NCBI GenBank assembly: GCA_905234865.1
Contig: CAJOJE010000001.1
Span: forward strand, 178,021-242,020
From: Candidatus Gastranaerophilales bacterium
GTDB lineage: Bacteria > Cyanobacteriota > Vampirovibrionia > Gastranaerophilales > Gastranaerophilaceae
DNA length: 64,000 bases
Direction: 5' to 3'
Of this stretch, positions 56,398 through 64,000 are shown piece by piece. Numbering within the stretch: the stretch's first letter is position 1; each line of letters starts with the position of its first letter. Below the pieces are notes generated by a model, which saw only the letters and a list, made by a program, of their open reading frames with translations, did no database searches and had not been told where the DNA came from. Made by a program: the position numbers and the translations under genes.

Positions 56398-56485
56398 GGA
56401 GAAGTGCCGGAGTGGTTGATCGGAGCGGTCTTGAAAACCGTCGTACGTGAATAACGTACCAAGGGTTCGAATCCCTTCTTCTCCT
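56398..56485 (+). tRNA. tRNA-Ser (anticodon UGA)
   Basis: Acceptor GGAGAAG (56398-56404) pairs fully with CTTCTCC (56478-56484). D stem CCG/CGG, anticodon stem GCGGT/ACCGT with loop CTTGAAA (anticodon TGA). A long variable arm (stem GTACGT around GAAT) is typical of class II tRNA-Ser. T arm AAGGG-TTCGAAT-CCCTT. The base after the acceptor is T, where bacterial tRNA-Ser usually has G. CCA is not encoded. Confidence 0.97.
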
Positions 56486-56521
56486 ATTTTAAAAGACACC
56501 ATTTTTGGTGTCTTTTAAAAT
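56486..56521 (+). terminator. Terminator after tRNA-Ser
   Basis: A 16-bp perfect inverted repeat (56486-56501 and 56506-56521) with a TTTT loop directly follows the tRNA. Bidirectional by sequence. Confidence 0.9.
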
Positions 56522-56983
56522 ATAAAGACTTTTATACGCAAAATAATTAAGAAATTAAAAAATATTTGTCAAAAACATCTTTTTTAAAGTAATATAAAGC
56601 AAATAAACAAGAATTTATTTTATATTTTTGCTTGTATTTTTTCGGACATGATAATATTTTTTTGGTAAAGTGATAATTCGCCTCATTTGCTCTCGTTGTC
56701 TGCTTTTTCTCGGTCGGATGTTCCAATATATTCTCATATCGCATGGGAGGCAAAGTCCGATTTTTTTCCAAAAAAGTCGGATAGGGGGACATTGAACTCA
56801 AAAAGCAATATTGGCATAGCCTTTGCCCTGTTTGAGTTCTGTTCGCTTGAAATGAGATGAAATTGGAGGACATAACTTCGGAAGAGCAATTTTTTTGTTT
56901 GAAATTTTCAAAAAGAAAAAGGTCGGAAATTTTGAGCAAAGGTCGGATTGCTCTCTTTTTTTAATTTGTGATAATATAAATTT
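56522..56983. other. 462-base stretch with no convincing gene
   Basis: Open frames exist on the minus strand (56547-56939) but have odd composition and no ribosome site. The stretch holds a short direct repeat (AAGGTCGGA, near 56925 and 56938) and an inverted GAGCAAT/ATTGCTC pair. It may be a non-coding repeat element or decayed DNA at the tRNA-Ser edge. Confidence 0.5.
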
Positions 56984-57334
56984 ATGGATTACAGATACAA
57001 GCCATTTTATTTGGAATTTCCTATTTTCCAAATTGTATATATTATTTATTGGATACCGATTGGTTTCTTTGTATCCAACATTCTTTCTGCGGTTATAGTT
57101 TCTGTTGTATTTCATATTTTATCCGCAATTTTAGGAGCAATTTTTTCTTTTGCTTTTGAGATGTTTGTTATTTCAGGAAGAATGCAAGCAATGGTTCAAC
57201 CTTATTATTTTATAGCTATGATCTTTTTTGATTTTATGCTTTTAATAATTGGCTTGGAATTAATAAGTTATTTTCTCAATAAGAAGAGAAAAGAGGGAGG
57301 CTTTGATGAGTATTCAAGTGATGAGCAGAATTAA
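56984..57334 (+). CDS. Multi-pass membrane protein, unknown
   Basis: 116 residues. Two or three hydrophobic helices are evident (FQIVYIIYWIPIGFFVSNIL; AVIVSVVFHILSAILGAIF; FIAMIFFDFMLLIIGLEL) and the end is charged (KKRKEGGFDEYSSDEQN). No family known. It is Phe/Ile-rich, with a base composition unlike the neighbouring housekeeping genes. The next membrane gene starts 29 bases inside its 3' end. Confidence 0.65.
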   Translation: MDYRYKPFYLEFPIFQIVYIIYWIPIGFFVSNILSAVIVSVVFHILSAILGAIFSFAFEMFVISGRMQAMVQPYYFIAMIFFDFMLLIIGLELISYFLNKKRKEGGFDEYSSDEQN

Positions 57335-58037
57335 GGATTTTTATAAAAACCCGATTAAACTTTTTGGATTAGTGGCAATATTATTAAGTTTAGTTTTATT
57401 ATTTGGTTGCCAATTCCACTTCCCGGACTTTTTTACAAACCGAGAACTCGCAGATCAAATCGCTCAAACCGTTGCTCCAAGAGAAGTATCAGAAGCGGTC
57501 AAACATTTATTAAATCCACAATATAATATATATAATTGGATTTTCCAAATTTGGGGTTGGGTTATAACTCTGCTTATTTTTTCTGCTTGCTTCAGGGTTA
57601 ATGAATTCAAAAAATTCAAAGAATTAACTGTTTTGAATAGAAAGCTCTTTGTTTATCTTTGGATCAATATTTCTTATTTAATTTGGAGCTTCGCTTATGT
57701 TTCAGGTTATATGATTAATCTTGAAAAATATGTTTATAACGGAGCGGCAGATTCAATGGGCATTCCTTTATTTGGTATGATTGGAATGCTAACTTTCATC
57801 GGTATAATTTATTATCCTTTTATGAACCTTCTATCGCTCGTAACATTCAATACTAAAATTAAAAGAATTTTTTATAATTTTCTTTGGGCTTTTGCTTTTC
57901 TCTTTTGGGTGATTCTTGCCCTCGATAGCTTCTCATGGAAATTTACTTATTTTCATTTAATTTTGGATTTATATTATTTTATCTCGCTCATCTTTATAAT
58001 TTATGCTATGGGCTTTACTAAAAATAAGGCAAATTAA
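57306..58037 (+). CDS. Multi-pass membrane protein, unknown
   Basis: 243 residues from ATG 57306, with GGGAGG just upstream; a TTG at 57303 is an alternative. Six to seven hydrophobic helices, with an N-terminal lipobox-like LLFGC (Cys near residue 35) inside the first helix and a periplasmic loop (FFTNRELADQIAQTVAPREVSEAV). It overlaps the preceding membrane gene by 29 bases. No family known. Probably acquired together with it. Confidence 0.65.
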   Translation: MSIQVMSRIKDFYKNPIKLFGLVAILLSLVLLFGCQFHFPDFFTNRELADQIAQTVAPREVSEAVKHLLNPQYNIYNWIFQIWGWVITLLIFSACFRVNEFKKFKELTVLNRKLFVYLWINISYLIWSFAYVSGYMINLEKYVYNGAADSMGIPLFGMIGMLTFIGIIYYPFMNLLSLVTFNTKIKRIFYNFLWAFAFLFWVILALDSFSWKFTYFHLILDLYYFISLIFIIYAMGFTKNKAN

Positions 58038-58114
58038 TTCAATTAATTTTTCGTACACATAACAACACAATGCTCGGATATGGTGTTCCAATTTCCCCTG
58101 TTTGATTGTAATGT

Positions 58115-59618
58115 GTGTGTACCTTGGAACAGGAATATATAAATATTAAAGAGGTGGCGAAAGCCAAAGGATTAACAACAACTCGCTCTATAAGAATTGC
58201 AATATCAAAATTAACCTTTGACAACGGTTGGACGACAAACGAAGCAAAAATAACATCGGATGCAAATACCAATAACGAATTAATCGTAGGTAACGCCAAT
58301 TCTACGACATTAACCCTTAAAGAAGGTTCGGACCTAAATACGGGAACGGATGTTACGATAAATTCAAAGGGAACGTTGAATACCGTTGCAAATTACGTAA
58401 ACGGCACCGTTACAAATGACGGCAGTTTATGTATTGACGGAAAAACAGGAACGGACCTTGCGTTTAACATATCGAACAGCAGTAACGATACTACTAAAGG
58501 AACAACATACGCAAAATTGGCACAATCAATACTCCGGTCGGAAAAACAATAATGCAATCAACCGTAAATACAGGAGATGATACTTTAGCAGTTCCGGTTA
58601 CATCAATTTTAAATCAAAGCGGAACAATTACGGCAAGCTCGATTAATGTTGCGGCACAAGTCGGGGGTTATTTAGCGCAAATGAATTCTTATGATGAAAC
58701 ATTTCACAATATGGATGCATATATGCTTATGACCAAAAAACAGCGTCAATACTTGAAAATGAAAAATCATTATGCGGCGGCAGATAGCGGGCTCATATAT
58801 GACAATACCGTTTCAAGACGGGAAACGGCGTAGGTTGGTTCAGACCGTACGGAACATTTGAAAAAGTCGGTTTAGATAACGGCCCGAAAGTTGAAAATAT
58901 AGGTTACGGAACATACCTTGGCGGAGATTCCGAGCTTTACGATTTAGGCCATGGATTTGACGGCATGTGGGGCGCATACATCGGCTATAACGGCTCACAC
59001 CAAAATTACGACGGGGTATCGACTTATCAAAACGGCGGCACATTGGGCTTAACAGGCATGTTATATAAAAACAATTTCTTTACCGGCTTAACGATTAACT
59101 CGGGAGCAAACGCAGGCAAGGTAAGCACAATGTACGGTGATGAAGACTTTACGATGATTATGGGCGGAATTGCTTCAAAGACAGGGTACAACTTAGAACT
59201 TGCAAACGGCAAATTCATTATTCAACCGAGCATGTTAACGGCATATTCATTTGTTAAAACCCATGATTATACAAATTCCGCAGGCATAAGAACAGATTCT
59301 GAACCTCTGTATTCACTTCAAACGCAGCCTGAGCTAAAATTTGTCGACAACTTTGAAAACGGGTTGCAGCCTTACGCAAGCGTCGCCATGGTTTGGAACA
59401 TAATGGATGAAACTCACTTTAAAGCAAATGACATAGCGCTTCCCGAGATGTCTGTCAAACCTTACGTTAAATACGGCGTCGGTTTGAAAAAAACTTGGGG
59501 TGAAAGATTAACGGGCTTCACACAAGCATTTATGACAGGGGGCGGAAGAAACGGCGTCGATGTACAAGCAGGTTTGACCCGGGCATTTGGCGGAAAAAGC
59601 AAAAAATATAAAACATAA
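58115..59618 (+). pseudogene. Decayed autotransporter/adhesin, with transposase-like 5' fragment
   Basis: Three frames in series encode one protein: a Thr/Asn-rich beta-helix piece (58200-58510), a linker (about 58520-58800) and a C-terminal barrel (about 58812-59618, GWFRPYGTFEKV then MWGAYIGYNG). Frame shifts lie near 58510-58530 and 58800-58830, and the 5' passenger is missing. The first 28 residues (LEQEYINIKEVAKAKGLTTTR) look like the N-terminus of a Mu-type transposase, not an adhesin, so two decayed genes may be joined here. The intact product would sit in the outer membrane. Confidence 0.75.
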
Positions 59619-59636
59619 TAATAATTCCTGTATTTT

Positions 59637-59668
59637 AAAAAGCTCTCTTACCAAGAGAGCTTTTTAGC
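59637..59668. terminator. Rho-independent terminator after the adhesin remnant
   Basis: A 13-bp perfect stem (59637-59649 and 59653-59665, core AGCTCTCTT/AAGAGAGCT) with a 3-base loop and T tract. Confidence 0.9.
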
Positions 59669-59741
59669 ATAAAAAATTATAAAATAATAGCAAAATTTTA
59701 TATTTACAACCTTTGTATAACCGCACAAAAAAGGAAAAACC

Positions 59742-60716
59742 ATGCAAAATTCAATTATCGGAAGTATTAACCAACCTGTCTTTAACAGCTTTAAAGAAAA
59801 CGCCAATAATATGGCATTAAAATCGCAAAACTTCAATCAGGGAACAAAGGATAACGCAACGCCCGTTATCGGTATGAAAAACAACTTAAATCAACCCTAT
59901 GAAGACGAATTTATTAATAACAAGTATGAATACAATAATAACGAAGAAAATACGGACGGCCCGAAAGATAAAAAATTAAGAAAAATTCTTATAGGAACGG
60001 GTGTTGGAATAATTACCGTTGCAGGAGCGGTTGTTGCAGGCAAAAAAGGACTTTTGGGTTCAAAAATCCAAAGCTTTTTAGGCGGAAAAAATGTCATGAA
60101 AGCGGATAATTTAGGATATGAAATTCCTGCCCCAAAGATAGATGACATAGCGCCAAACCTCGACACCGTTGCACGCTTCGGTCAAGACTATCCGCTCGAA
60201 ATAGAATACCAAAAAATTTCCGATGACATACAAAGAAACCCTAATGCGCAAAGAAGATTTAATGAAGTGGTAAGCAATTTAAGAAATACCGCAAGTGAAA
60301 TTAATCAAAAATTTAAAGAAGTCTTGCCTGACGGAGAAGATTTTGAAGGCGGAGTAATTGAAAGAGCAATTTTGCAAAAAAGATATTTTTCAATTCCCGA
60401 AAACAAAACCGAAAATTATTGCTGCCTTGACCCGCTATTACATAGGCAGGCAAGAGAAGAAGCGCTTGACATACAGACAGGCTATCATATTTTAGAACCT
60501 TTACAATCGGGAGGAAAGGAAAATCCGCTCTTAAACGCTCTTAGAGGAAAATATCAAGGCATAAGCAAAGAAGATAATTCATTTATTGATACATGCGTAC
60601 AAAAATTGGCGGATGATGATGCGCTATGTTGCGGACATAATTCCAAATTACACGCACATGAGCTTTCAAGAGTAGGAAAAATATTCAGAGAGGCAATGGG
60701 AATAGCCGTACAATAA
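59742..60716 (+). CDS. Single-helix membrane protein, unknown
   Basis: 324 residues. An Asn/Gln-rich N-terminal region (MQNSIIGSINQPVFNSF) precedes one Gly/Ala/Val-rich membrane helix (about residues 83-103). The soluble C-terminal domain has CC pairs (YCCLDP, LCCGHNSKLHAHE) and several His, which could bind metal. No family known; the layout (Asn-rich start, weak Gly-rich helix) recalls the 52.8-kb gene. AAAGGAA precedes the start. Confidence 0.7.
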   Translation: MQNSIIGSINQPVFNSFKENANNMALKSQNFNQGTKDNATPVIGMKNNLNQPYEDEFINNKYEYNNNEENTDGPKDKKLRKILIGTGVGIITVAGAVVAGKKGLLGSKIQSFLGGKNVMKADNLGYEIPAPKIDDIAPNLDTVARFGQDYPLEIEYQKISDDIQRNPNAQRRFNEVVSNLRNTASEINQKFKEVLPDGEDFEGGVIERAILQKRYFSIPENKTENYCCLDPLLHRQAREEALDIQTGYHILEPLQSGGKENPLLNALRGKYQGISKEDNSFIDTCVQKLADDDALCCGHNSKLHAHELSRVGKIFREAMGIAVQ

Positions 60717-60738
60717 AAAATTAAATTAATAATAAAAT

Positions 60739-61335
60739 TTAAGACACAAAACCATAGCTTAAAAAAAGTTTGACAGTAACTATTAAAAAGCGGGCATAAA
60801 AGAACCCTAAAAGAACGGAAACAGGGACATAAACGGAGCAAAAAAGCTTCCTGAAAAGCGATTTATTGAAATATTGTCTGCAAGAATATATGCTGAATGA
60901 AGCTGCGGCAGCAAAAGTCATAAACAGTAAAATATAAGAGAGAATAAGGGGCTCTTTGATTTTTGTTATAATTTTAACTGATTCAAAATCAAAAGAAATC
61001 ACCGTAAGTGAAGCGTATCCAAGCCTTAAAATCGTTGAAACAATAAGAAAATCACAAAAAAGATAAATAATCTTCTTTAATTTACCGTAATTTAGAGGAT
61101 TAAACTTATCAAAGACAATCAAAACGGATTTTTTTAAACAAAAATACAATAAAAAAAGCAGAACAAAAGACGGTATAATTGTGTAAAAAATTTGAACAAA
61201 TAAATCAGAAAATAACAATTTTGTTAACGGCAAATTTAAAGTTGAAATCAACAAAAATTGATACACTCCGCACAAAGCAAAAGCAGTCAGGCAAGAATAA
61301 GACATACCGAGCACAAAAAGCAAAAATTTTCTCAT
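60739..61335 (-). CDS. Membrane protein, paralog of the 62.3-kb gene
   Basis: 198 residues with five to six hydrophobic helices and few charged residues. The central IIYLFCDFLIVSTILRLGY and the C-terminal RQYFNKSLFRKLFCSVYVPVSVLLGFFYARF align with the gene at 62329-62937. No known family. It is divergent from the pseudopilin-like gene, with a 179-base spacer. Confidence 0.72.
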   Translation of the reverse strand: MRKFLLFVLGMSYSCLTAFALCGVYQFLLISTLNLPLTKLLFSDLFVQIFYTIIPSFVLLFLLYFCLKKSVLIVFDKFNPLNYGKLKKIIYLFCDFLIVSTILRLGYASLTVISFDFESVKIITKIKEPLILSYILLFMTFAAAASFSIYSCRQYFNKSLFRKLFCSVYVPVSVLLGFFYARFLIVTVKLFLSYGFVS

Positions 61336-61514
61336 AAATCCTCACGAAAATAAGCAATATACTAACATAAGCATGGAGCAACTGTCAACAAAAACGGCTA
61401 AAATCAAGACTCGAAATTATATTCGTCTATGATAAACAAAATTGACACATAAGAAAAATAAAGATAAAATGAAAATATAAATTTTCATATAATTCAAAAA
61501 ATTAAAAATTATTT

Positions 61515-62198
61515 ATGCAACACAAAAAAGGTAAAAAGCTAAATTCATTCACCTTAACCGAACTATTGACCGCACTTGCCATAATCGGGGTATGCGCAGT
61601 TCTTTTAATTTCATTGGTTATTCCTTGTGTCAGAAAAGCAAAATTGGAATCGCAGCTTGTTTCTTTTTTCATCAGAATAAATTCCGCCCTTAGAACATCT
61701 TACGCAGAATCGGGTATAGTTGCAACGCTACCGAGAAAAGATTATACATACAAAGAAAATAAAGACTGGCTTGAAAATAATATTTTACCTTACATACATT
61801 ACAAAAAAATAGAAAAATGCAATGACCCCAATATATACAGAAGAAATGCGGCATGCGTAGAAATGCACAACGGAACGTTATTCGAGTTTGTAGTTGATAA
61901 CAACGGTGCAGATTTTTTGTATTTTCCGCATGGAAAATGGTTTAACATAGAAGACATACACAGTGCGGGAAATAACGTTTTTGCATTCCAATTTTCAAAA
62001 AGATTAATCAAGAATTCGGACAAAAAAATTGTTTCTCAGCTAACAATCGACCCGTACACAATGAACTGGGACGGAACAATGAGCGATTTATACAATGACC
62101 CGGTTTACGGGTGTACAAAAGGAACCAAGAAATTCTTCTGTGCAAAAATAATTGAACTTAACGGTTGGAAAATTCCAAAAGAATATCCGGTAAGATAA
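61515..62198 (+). CDS. Type II secretion/type IV pseudopilin-like protein
   Basis: 227 residues. The N-terminal prepilin motif is SFTLTELLTALAIIGVCAVLL: short basic leader, cleavage before FTL, Glu+5 equivalent, then the hydrophobic stalk. The -1 residue is Ser rather than Gly. The C-terminus (YGCTKGTKKFFCAKIIELNGWKIPKEYP) has a Cys pair and an ending I associate with Gastranaerophilales pilin-like proteins. It would be part of a pilus or secretion pseudopilus; no assembly genes are in the window. Confidence 0.8.
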   Translation: MQHKKGKKLNSFTLTELLTALAIIGVCAVLLISLVIPCVRKAKLESQLVSFFIRINSALRTSYAESGIVATLPRKDYTYKENKDWLENNILPYIHYKKIEKCNDPNIYRRNAACVEMHNGTLFEFVVDNNGADFLYFPHGKWFNIEDIHSAGNNVFAFQFSKRLIKNSDKKIVSQLTIDPYTMNWDGTMSDLYNDPVYGCTKGTKKFFCAKIIELNGWKIPKEYPVR

Positions 62199-62277
62199 AA
62201 TTCATAAAAATACAAATATCAAAAGGGCTGAAAATCAAGTTCCATATTAGTTTAATATCGGATGAAAAGTTTAAACC

Positions 62278-62303
62278 AAAAGGCGCAAGATAAAGCGCCT
62301 TTT
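62278..62303. terminator. Rho-independent terminator after the pseudopilin gene
   Basis: A 9-bp stem (AAAAGGCGC at 62278-62286, GCGCCTTTT at 62295-62303) with an 8-base loop lies between converging genes. Confidence 0.8.
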
Positions 62304-62328
62304 AATATTATACAACTCCAAACAAAAA

Positions 62329-62937
62329 TTAAATAACCCCAAATTGATGAAGCCAAACCATATACCTTAGTATAATCGAATAGAAATATCCGACAATAAT
62401 TGCAAAAGGCACAAACGTAAACGATAAAATATTTTTAACTCTTTTTGTTTCAAAATATCTTCTTGAAATAAAAATTGAATAAAAAAGAACAACAAAAAAC
62501 ACAACAAGCAATATAGAATAAGTAATAAAAGGCGTATACCTCGGCAAAAGGTAGATATCATCAAAAGCAAGCGCATACAAAAGAGAATATCTTATTAACC
62601 CTGTTATAGCAATAAAATCACAAAATATATAGAATACTTTTCTTTGAATATCAAGTTTTTCAACATCAAATTTATTCATAAAAAGAAGTATGATTTTTTT
62701 ACCCGAATAAAAAATAAGAAGAAGAATAACAGGTAAAACCATAATAAGTTCAATGACAGTCACCAAAGGATTATCGTATCCTAAAAAGCTCATTAAAATA
62801 TTTGAAACAAAATACCCTATAAAGCCAAACAAGCCTGCTATTCCCTTAATTGCGCAATAGCCGTATATTAAAGCGGCAACAATTAAAGACAACCTTTTTA
62901 AAATTTTAGTATAAGAAACATCTTTAACTTGAAACAT
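62329..62937 (-). CDS. Membrane protein, paralog of the 60.7-kb gene
   Basis: 202 residues with five to six hydrophobic helices. KVFYIFCDFIAITGLIRYSL and SRRYFETKRVKNILSFTFVPFAIIVGYFYSII align with its paralog, sharing the FCDF motif, the RxYF turn and the VP-x6-GxFY segment. Function unknown. No ribosome site is strong; AGGAG lies just upstream of the ATG. Confidence 0.72.
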   Translation of the reverse strand: MFQVKDVSYTKILKRLSLIVAALIYGYCAIKGIAGLFGFIGYFVSNILMSFLGYDNPLVTVIELIMVLPVILLLIFYSGKKIILLFMNKFDVEKLDIQRKVFYIFCDFIAITGLIRYSLLYALAFDDIYLLPRYTPFITYSILLVVFFVVLFYSIFISRRYFETKRVKNILSFTFVPFAIIVGYFYSIILRYMVWLHQFGVI

Positions 62938-63149
62938 TTGAACTCCTAATAATTGTCAATCGTAAAATTTTCATTATTTTTATTTATCGTTTAATTTTAT
63001 TTATCGGCTCGATATCTGAATTTAATTAGACTGTCATTTCAAGTAAACTCATCCGGGAAATTCTTATAATCATTTATTAAATTTTCTTTATTATTTTCTG
63101 AAACGGCATTTAGCTACCATAACAAATAATACACAAACTTAACTATAAA

Positions 63150-63182
63150 AAATAACCGCCCAAAGCTCAAGGGCGGTTATTT
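63150..63182 (-). terminator. Rho-independent terminator of pckA
   Basis: A 12-bp perfect stem (63150-63161 and 63171-63182) with a 9-base loop; on the minus strand a T tract follows. Confidence 0.9.
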
Positions 63183-63202
63183 AAAAACTTAAACTTATAA
63201 AA

Positions 63203-64000
63203 TTATCTTACGGATAATTTTTTGGGTTGAGGACCTGCCAAAACGATTTCGGAAGGCATATTAGGATACTTTTCTTTGAAATTATCAGAGAACATTTGAG
63301 CTAATTTGTTGGCAGATTCGTCATAAGCATTTTTATCGGCCCACATACCTCTTGCATCTAACATTTCATTCGGAACATCAGGGCAAGATGTCGGATAATC
63401 AACGTTAAAGATATCATGGTGTTTAAATTCGACTTTGTCGAACGAGCCGTTTAATGCGGCAGTTACCATAGCTCTTGTGTATGATAATTTCATACGTTTA
63501 GCACCTGAAGCGGCACTTCCGCCTGCCCAACCGGTATTAACGAGATAAACTTTCGTTCCGTATTTATCAAGTTTGTCACCGAGCATTTTAGCATAAACGG
63601 AAGCATCCATCGGCATAAAGGGTTCGCCGAATAATGTTGAGAAAGTTGGTTGCGGTTCTGTTACGCCACGTTCCGTACCTGCAAGTTTGGATGTAAAACC
63701 TGTTACAAAGTGATACATGGCAGCGTTTTTATCCAATCTTGAGATAGGAGGCAATACGCCGAACGCATCGGCCGTTAAGAAGATAACGACCTTAGGTATT
63801 CCGCCTTTTGAAGGAATTTGAGCATTATTAATATAATCAATCGGGTAACCTACTCTGGTATTTTCGGTTAATGAACCGTCGTTAAAGTCAAATTCTCTTG
63901 TTTCACTGTCCATAACAACGTTTTCAACCAATGAACCGAATTTAATCGCATTATAAATATCGGGTTCGTTTTCAGCAGATAAGTTAATACATTTAGCGTA
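63203..64000 (-). CDS. pckA: Phosphoenolpyruvate carboxykinase (ATP), C-terminal half (5' end outside window)
   Basis: 266 residues are visible, open to the right edge, about half of the usual 530. The segment YAKCINLSAENEPDIYNAIKFG is where the family lies just after the ATP loop, which itself is outside. ENTRVGYPIDYI contains the substrate Arg. FLTADAFGVLPPIS and LVNTGWAGG follow. It interconverts oxaloacetate and PEP with ATP/ADP, for gluconeogenesis or, in fermenters, CO2 fixation. A strong terminator follows. Confidence 0.96.
   Translation of the reverse strand, partial: YAKCINLSAENEPDIYNAIKFGSLVENVVMDSETREFDFNDGSLTENTRVGYPIDYINNAQIPSKGGIPKVVIFLTADAFGVLPPISRLDKNAAMYHFVTGFTSKLAGTERGVTEPQPTFSTLFGEPFMPMDASVYAKMLGDKLDKYGTKVYLVNTGWAGGSAASGAKRMKLSYTRAMVTAALNGSFDKVEFKHHDIFNVDYPTSCPDVPNEMLDARGMWADKNAYDESANKLAQMFSDNFKEKYPNMPSEIVLAGPQPKKLSVR

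Noticed and set aside
56547-56939. Minus-strand open frame of 130 codons downstream of tRNA-Ser
   Set aside because: No ribosome site, Cys/Arg/Pro-rich text without domain pattern, and it lies in a repeat-like stretch.
56798-57115. Minus-strand open frame of 105 codons
   Set aside because: Overlaps the start of a clear membrane-protein gene on the other strand and has no start signal.
58039-58299. Minus-strand open frame of 86 codons
   Set aside because: Antisense to the transposase-like and adhesin fragments; no ribosome site.
58965-59618. A complete small gene starting at 58965
   Set aside because: The frame continues upstream without a stop and with barrel-domain residues to about 58812, so it is the tail of a longer decayed gene.
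59648-59836. Minus-strand open frame of 62 codons
   Set aside because: Overlaps a terminator and the start of the 59742 gene; no ribosome site.
1-64000. CRISPR array, complete prophage, insertion sequence or defence island
   Set aside because: No regularly spaced repeats, cas genes, integrase, intact transposase or phage structural genes were seen.

Overview
The window is an AT-rich, gene-dense bacterial chromosome segment with 61 complete protein genes, one gene cut at each edge, one tRNA and one decayed surface-protein gene. The envelope is Gram-negative: there is an OmpH/Skp-like chaperone, an autotransporter-type beta-barrel remnant, a lipoprotein, and a MurE carrying the DNPR motif typical of meso-diaminopimelate ligases. 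A pseudopilin-like gene and several helical or acidic proteins of unknown family resemble proteins I associate with the non-photosynthetic gut Cyanobacteria (Gastranaerophilales/Melainabacteria). That assignment is an inference at about 0.75 confidence; no 16S gene is present to settle it.

Left part (1-14,000). The 3' end of recJ, a small secreted protein and a ferredoxin lead into a minus-strand pair made of a cobalamin-binding radical SAM enzyme and an SDR-like protein. A plus-strand run follows: a PfkB-fold protein without its catalytic Asp, CsaB-like pyruvyl transferase, a three-domain HisA-HisI-HisE fusion, hisD and a DUF374 acyltransferase. Then come ftsH, folK, a YhiN-like flavoprotein, and a radical SAM gene preceded by a 56-residue zinc ribbon.

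Middle (14,100-34,500). surE-purH-MFS, maf, corA, secA, an acidic EF-hand protein, an ArsB/NhaD transporter, ruvB and an HDOD protein are followed by ftsE-ftsX, a WecG/TagA glycosyltransferase, a Gfo/Idh/MocA oxidoreductase with a lipoprotein, proC, and rpmH-rnpA followed by a uridine-kinase-like gene.

Right-middle (34,500-50,100). Two tandem 161-residue coiled-coil paralogs come first, then glcD-like and MATE genes and an ECF sigma factor with a zinc-binding anti-sigma candidate. A dcw-type peptidoglycan cluster on the minus strand follows (rsmH, ftsL-like, ftsI, murE, murA). Next are a BlaI-type regulator with a TadE/pilin-like gene, then uvrC and a DUF192 gene.

Right end (50,100-64,000). 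A short bL25, folP, secreted and membrane unknowns, two tandem PlsC acyltransferases, an OmpH-like gene and tRNA-Ser(UGA) come first. Next to the tRNA lies an apparent accessory patch: a 460-base stretch without a convincing gene, two multi-pass membrane proteins of unknown family, and a frameshifted autotransporter remnant whose start resembles a transposase N-terminus. Two related membrane proteins flank a pseudopilin-like gene, and the window ends inside ATP-dependent pckA.

Two patterns recur. Several genes have a -10-like hexamer ending 5-7 bases before the start codon with no Shine-Dalgarno, suggesting leaderless mRNAs. Several convergent gene pairs touch or overlap at their 3' ends. I found no complete transposon, CRISPR array, prophage or clear defence system. 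The best candidates for undescribed biology are the lineage-type unknown proteins (22.5, 34.8-35.8, 52.8, 59.7 and 60.7-62.9 kb), the HisA-HisI-HisE fusion and the PfkB-fold protein with a degraded active site.
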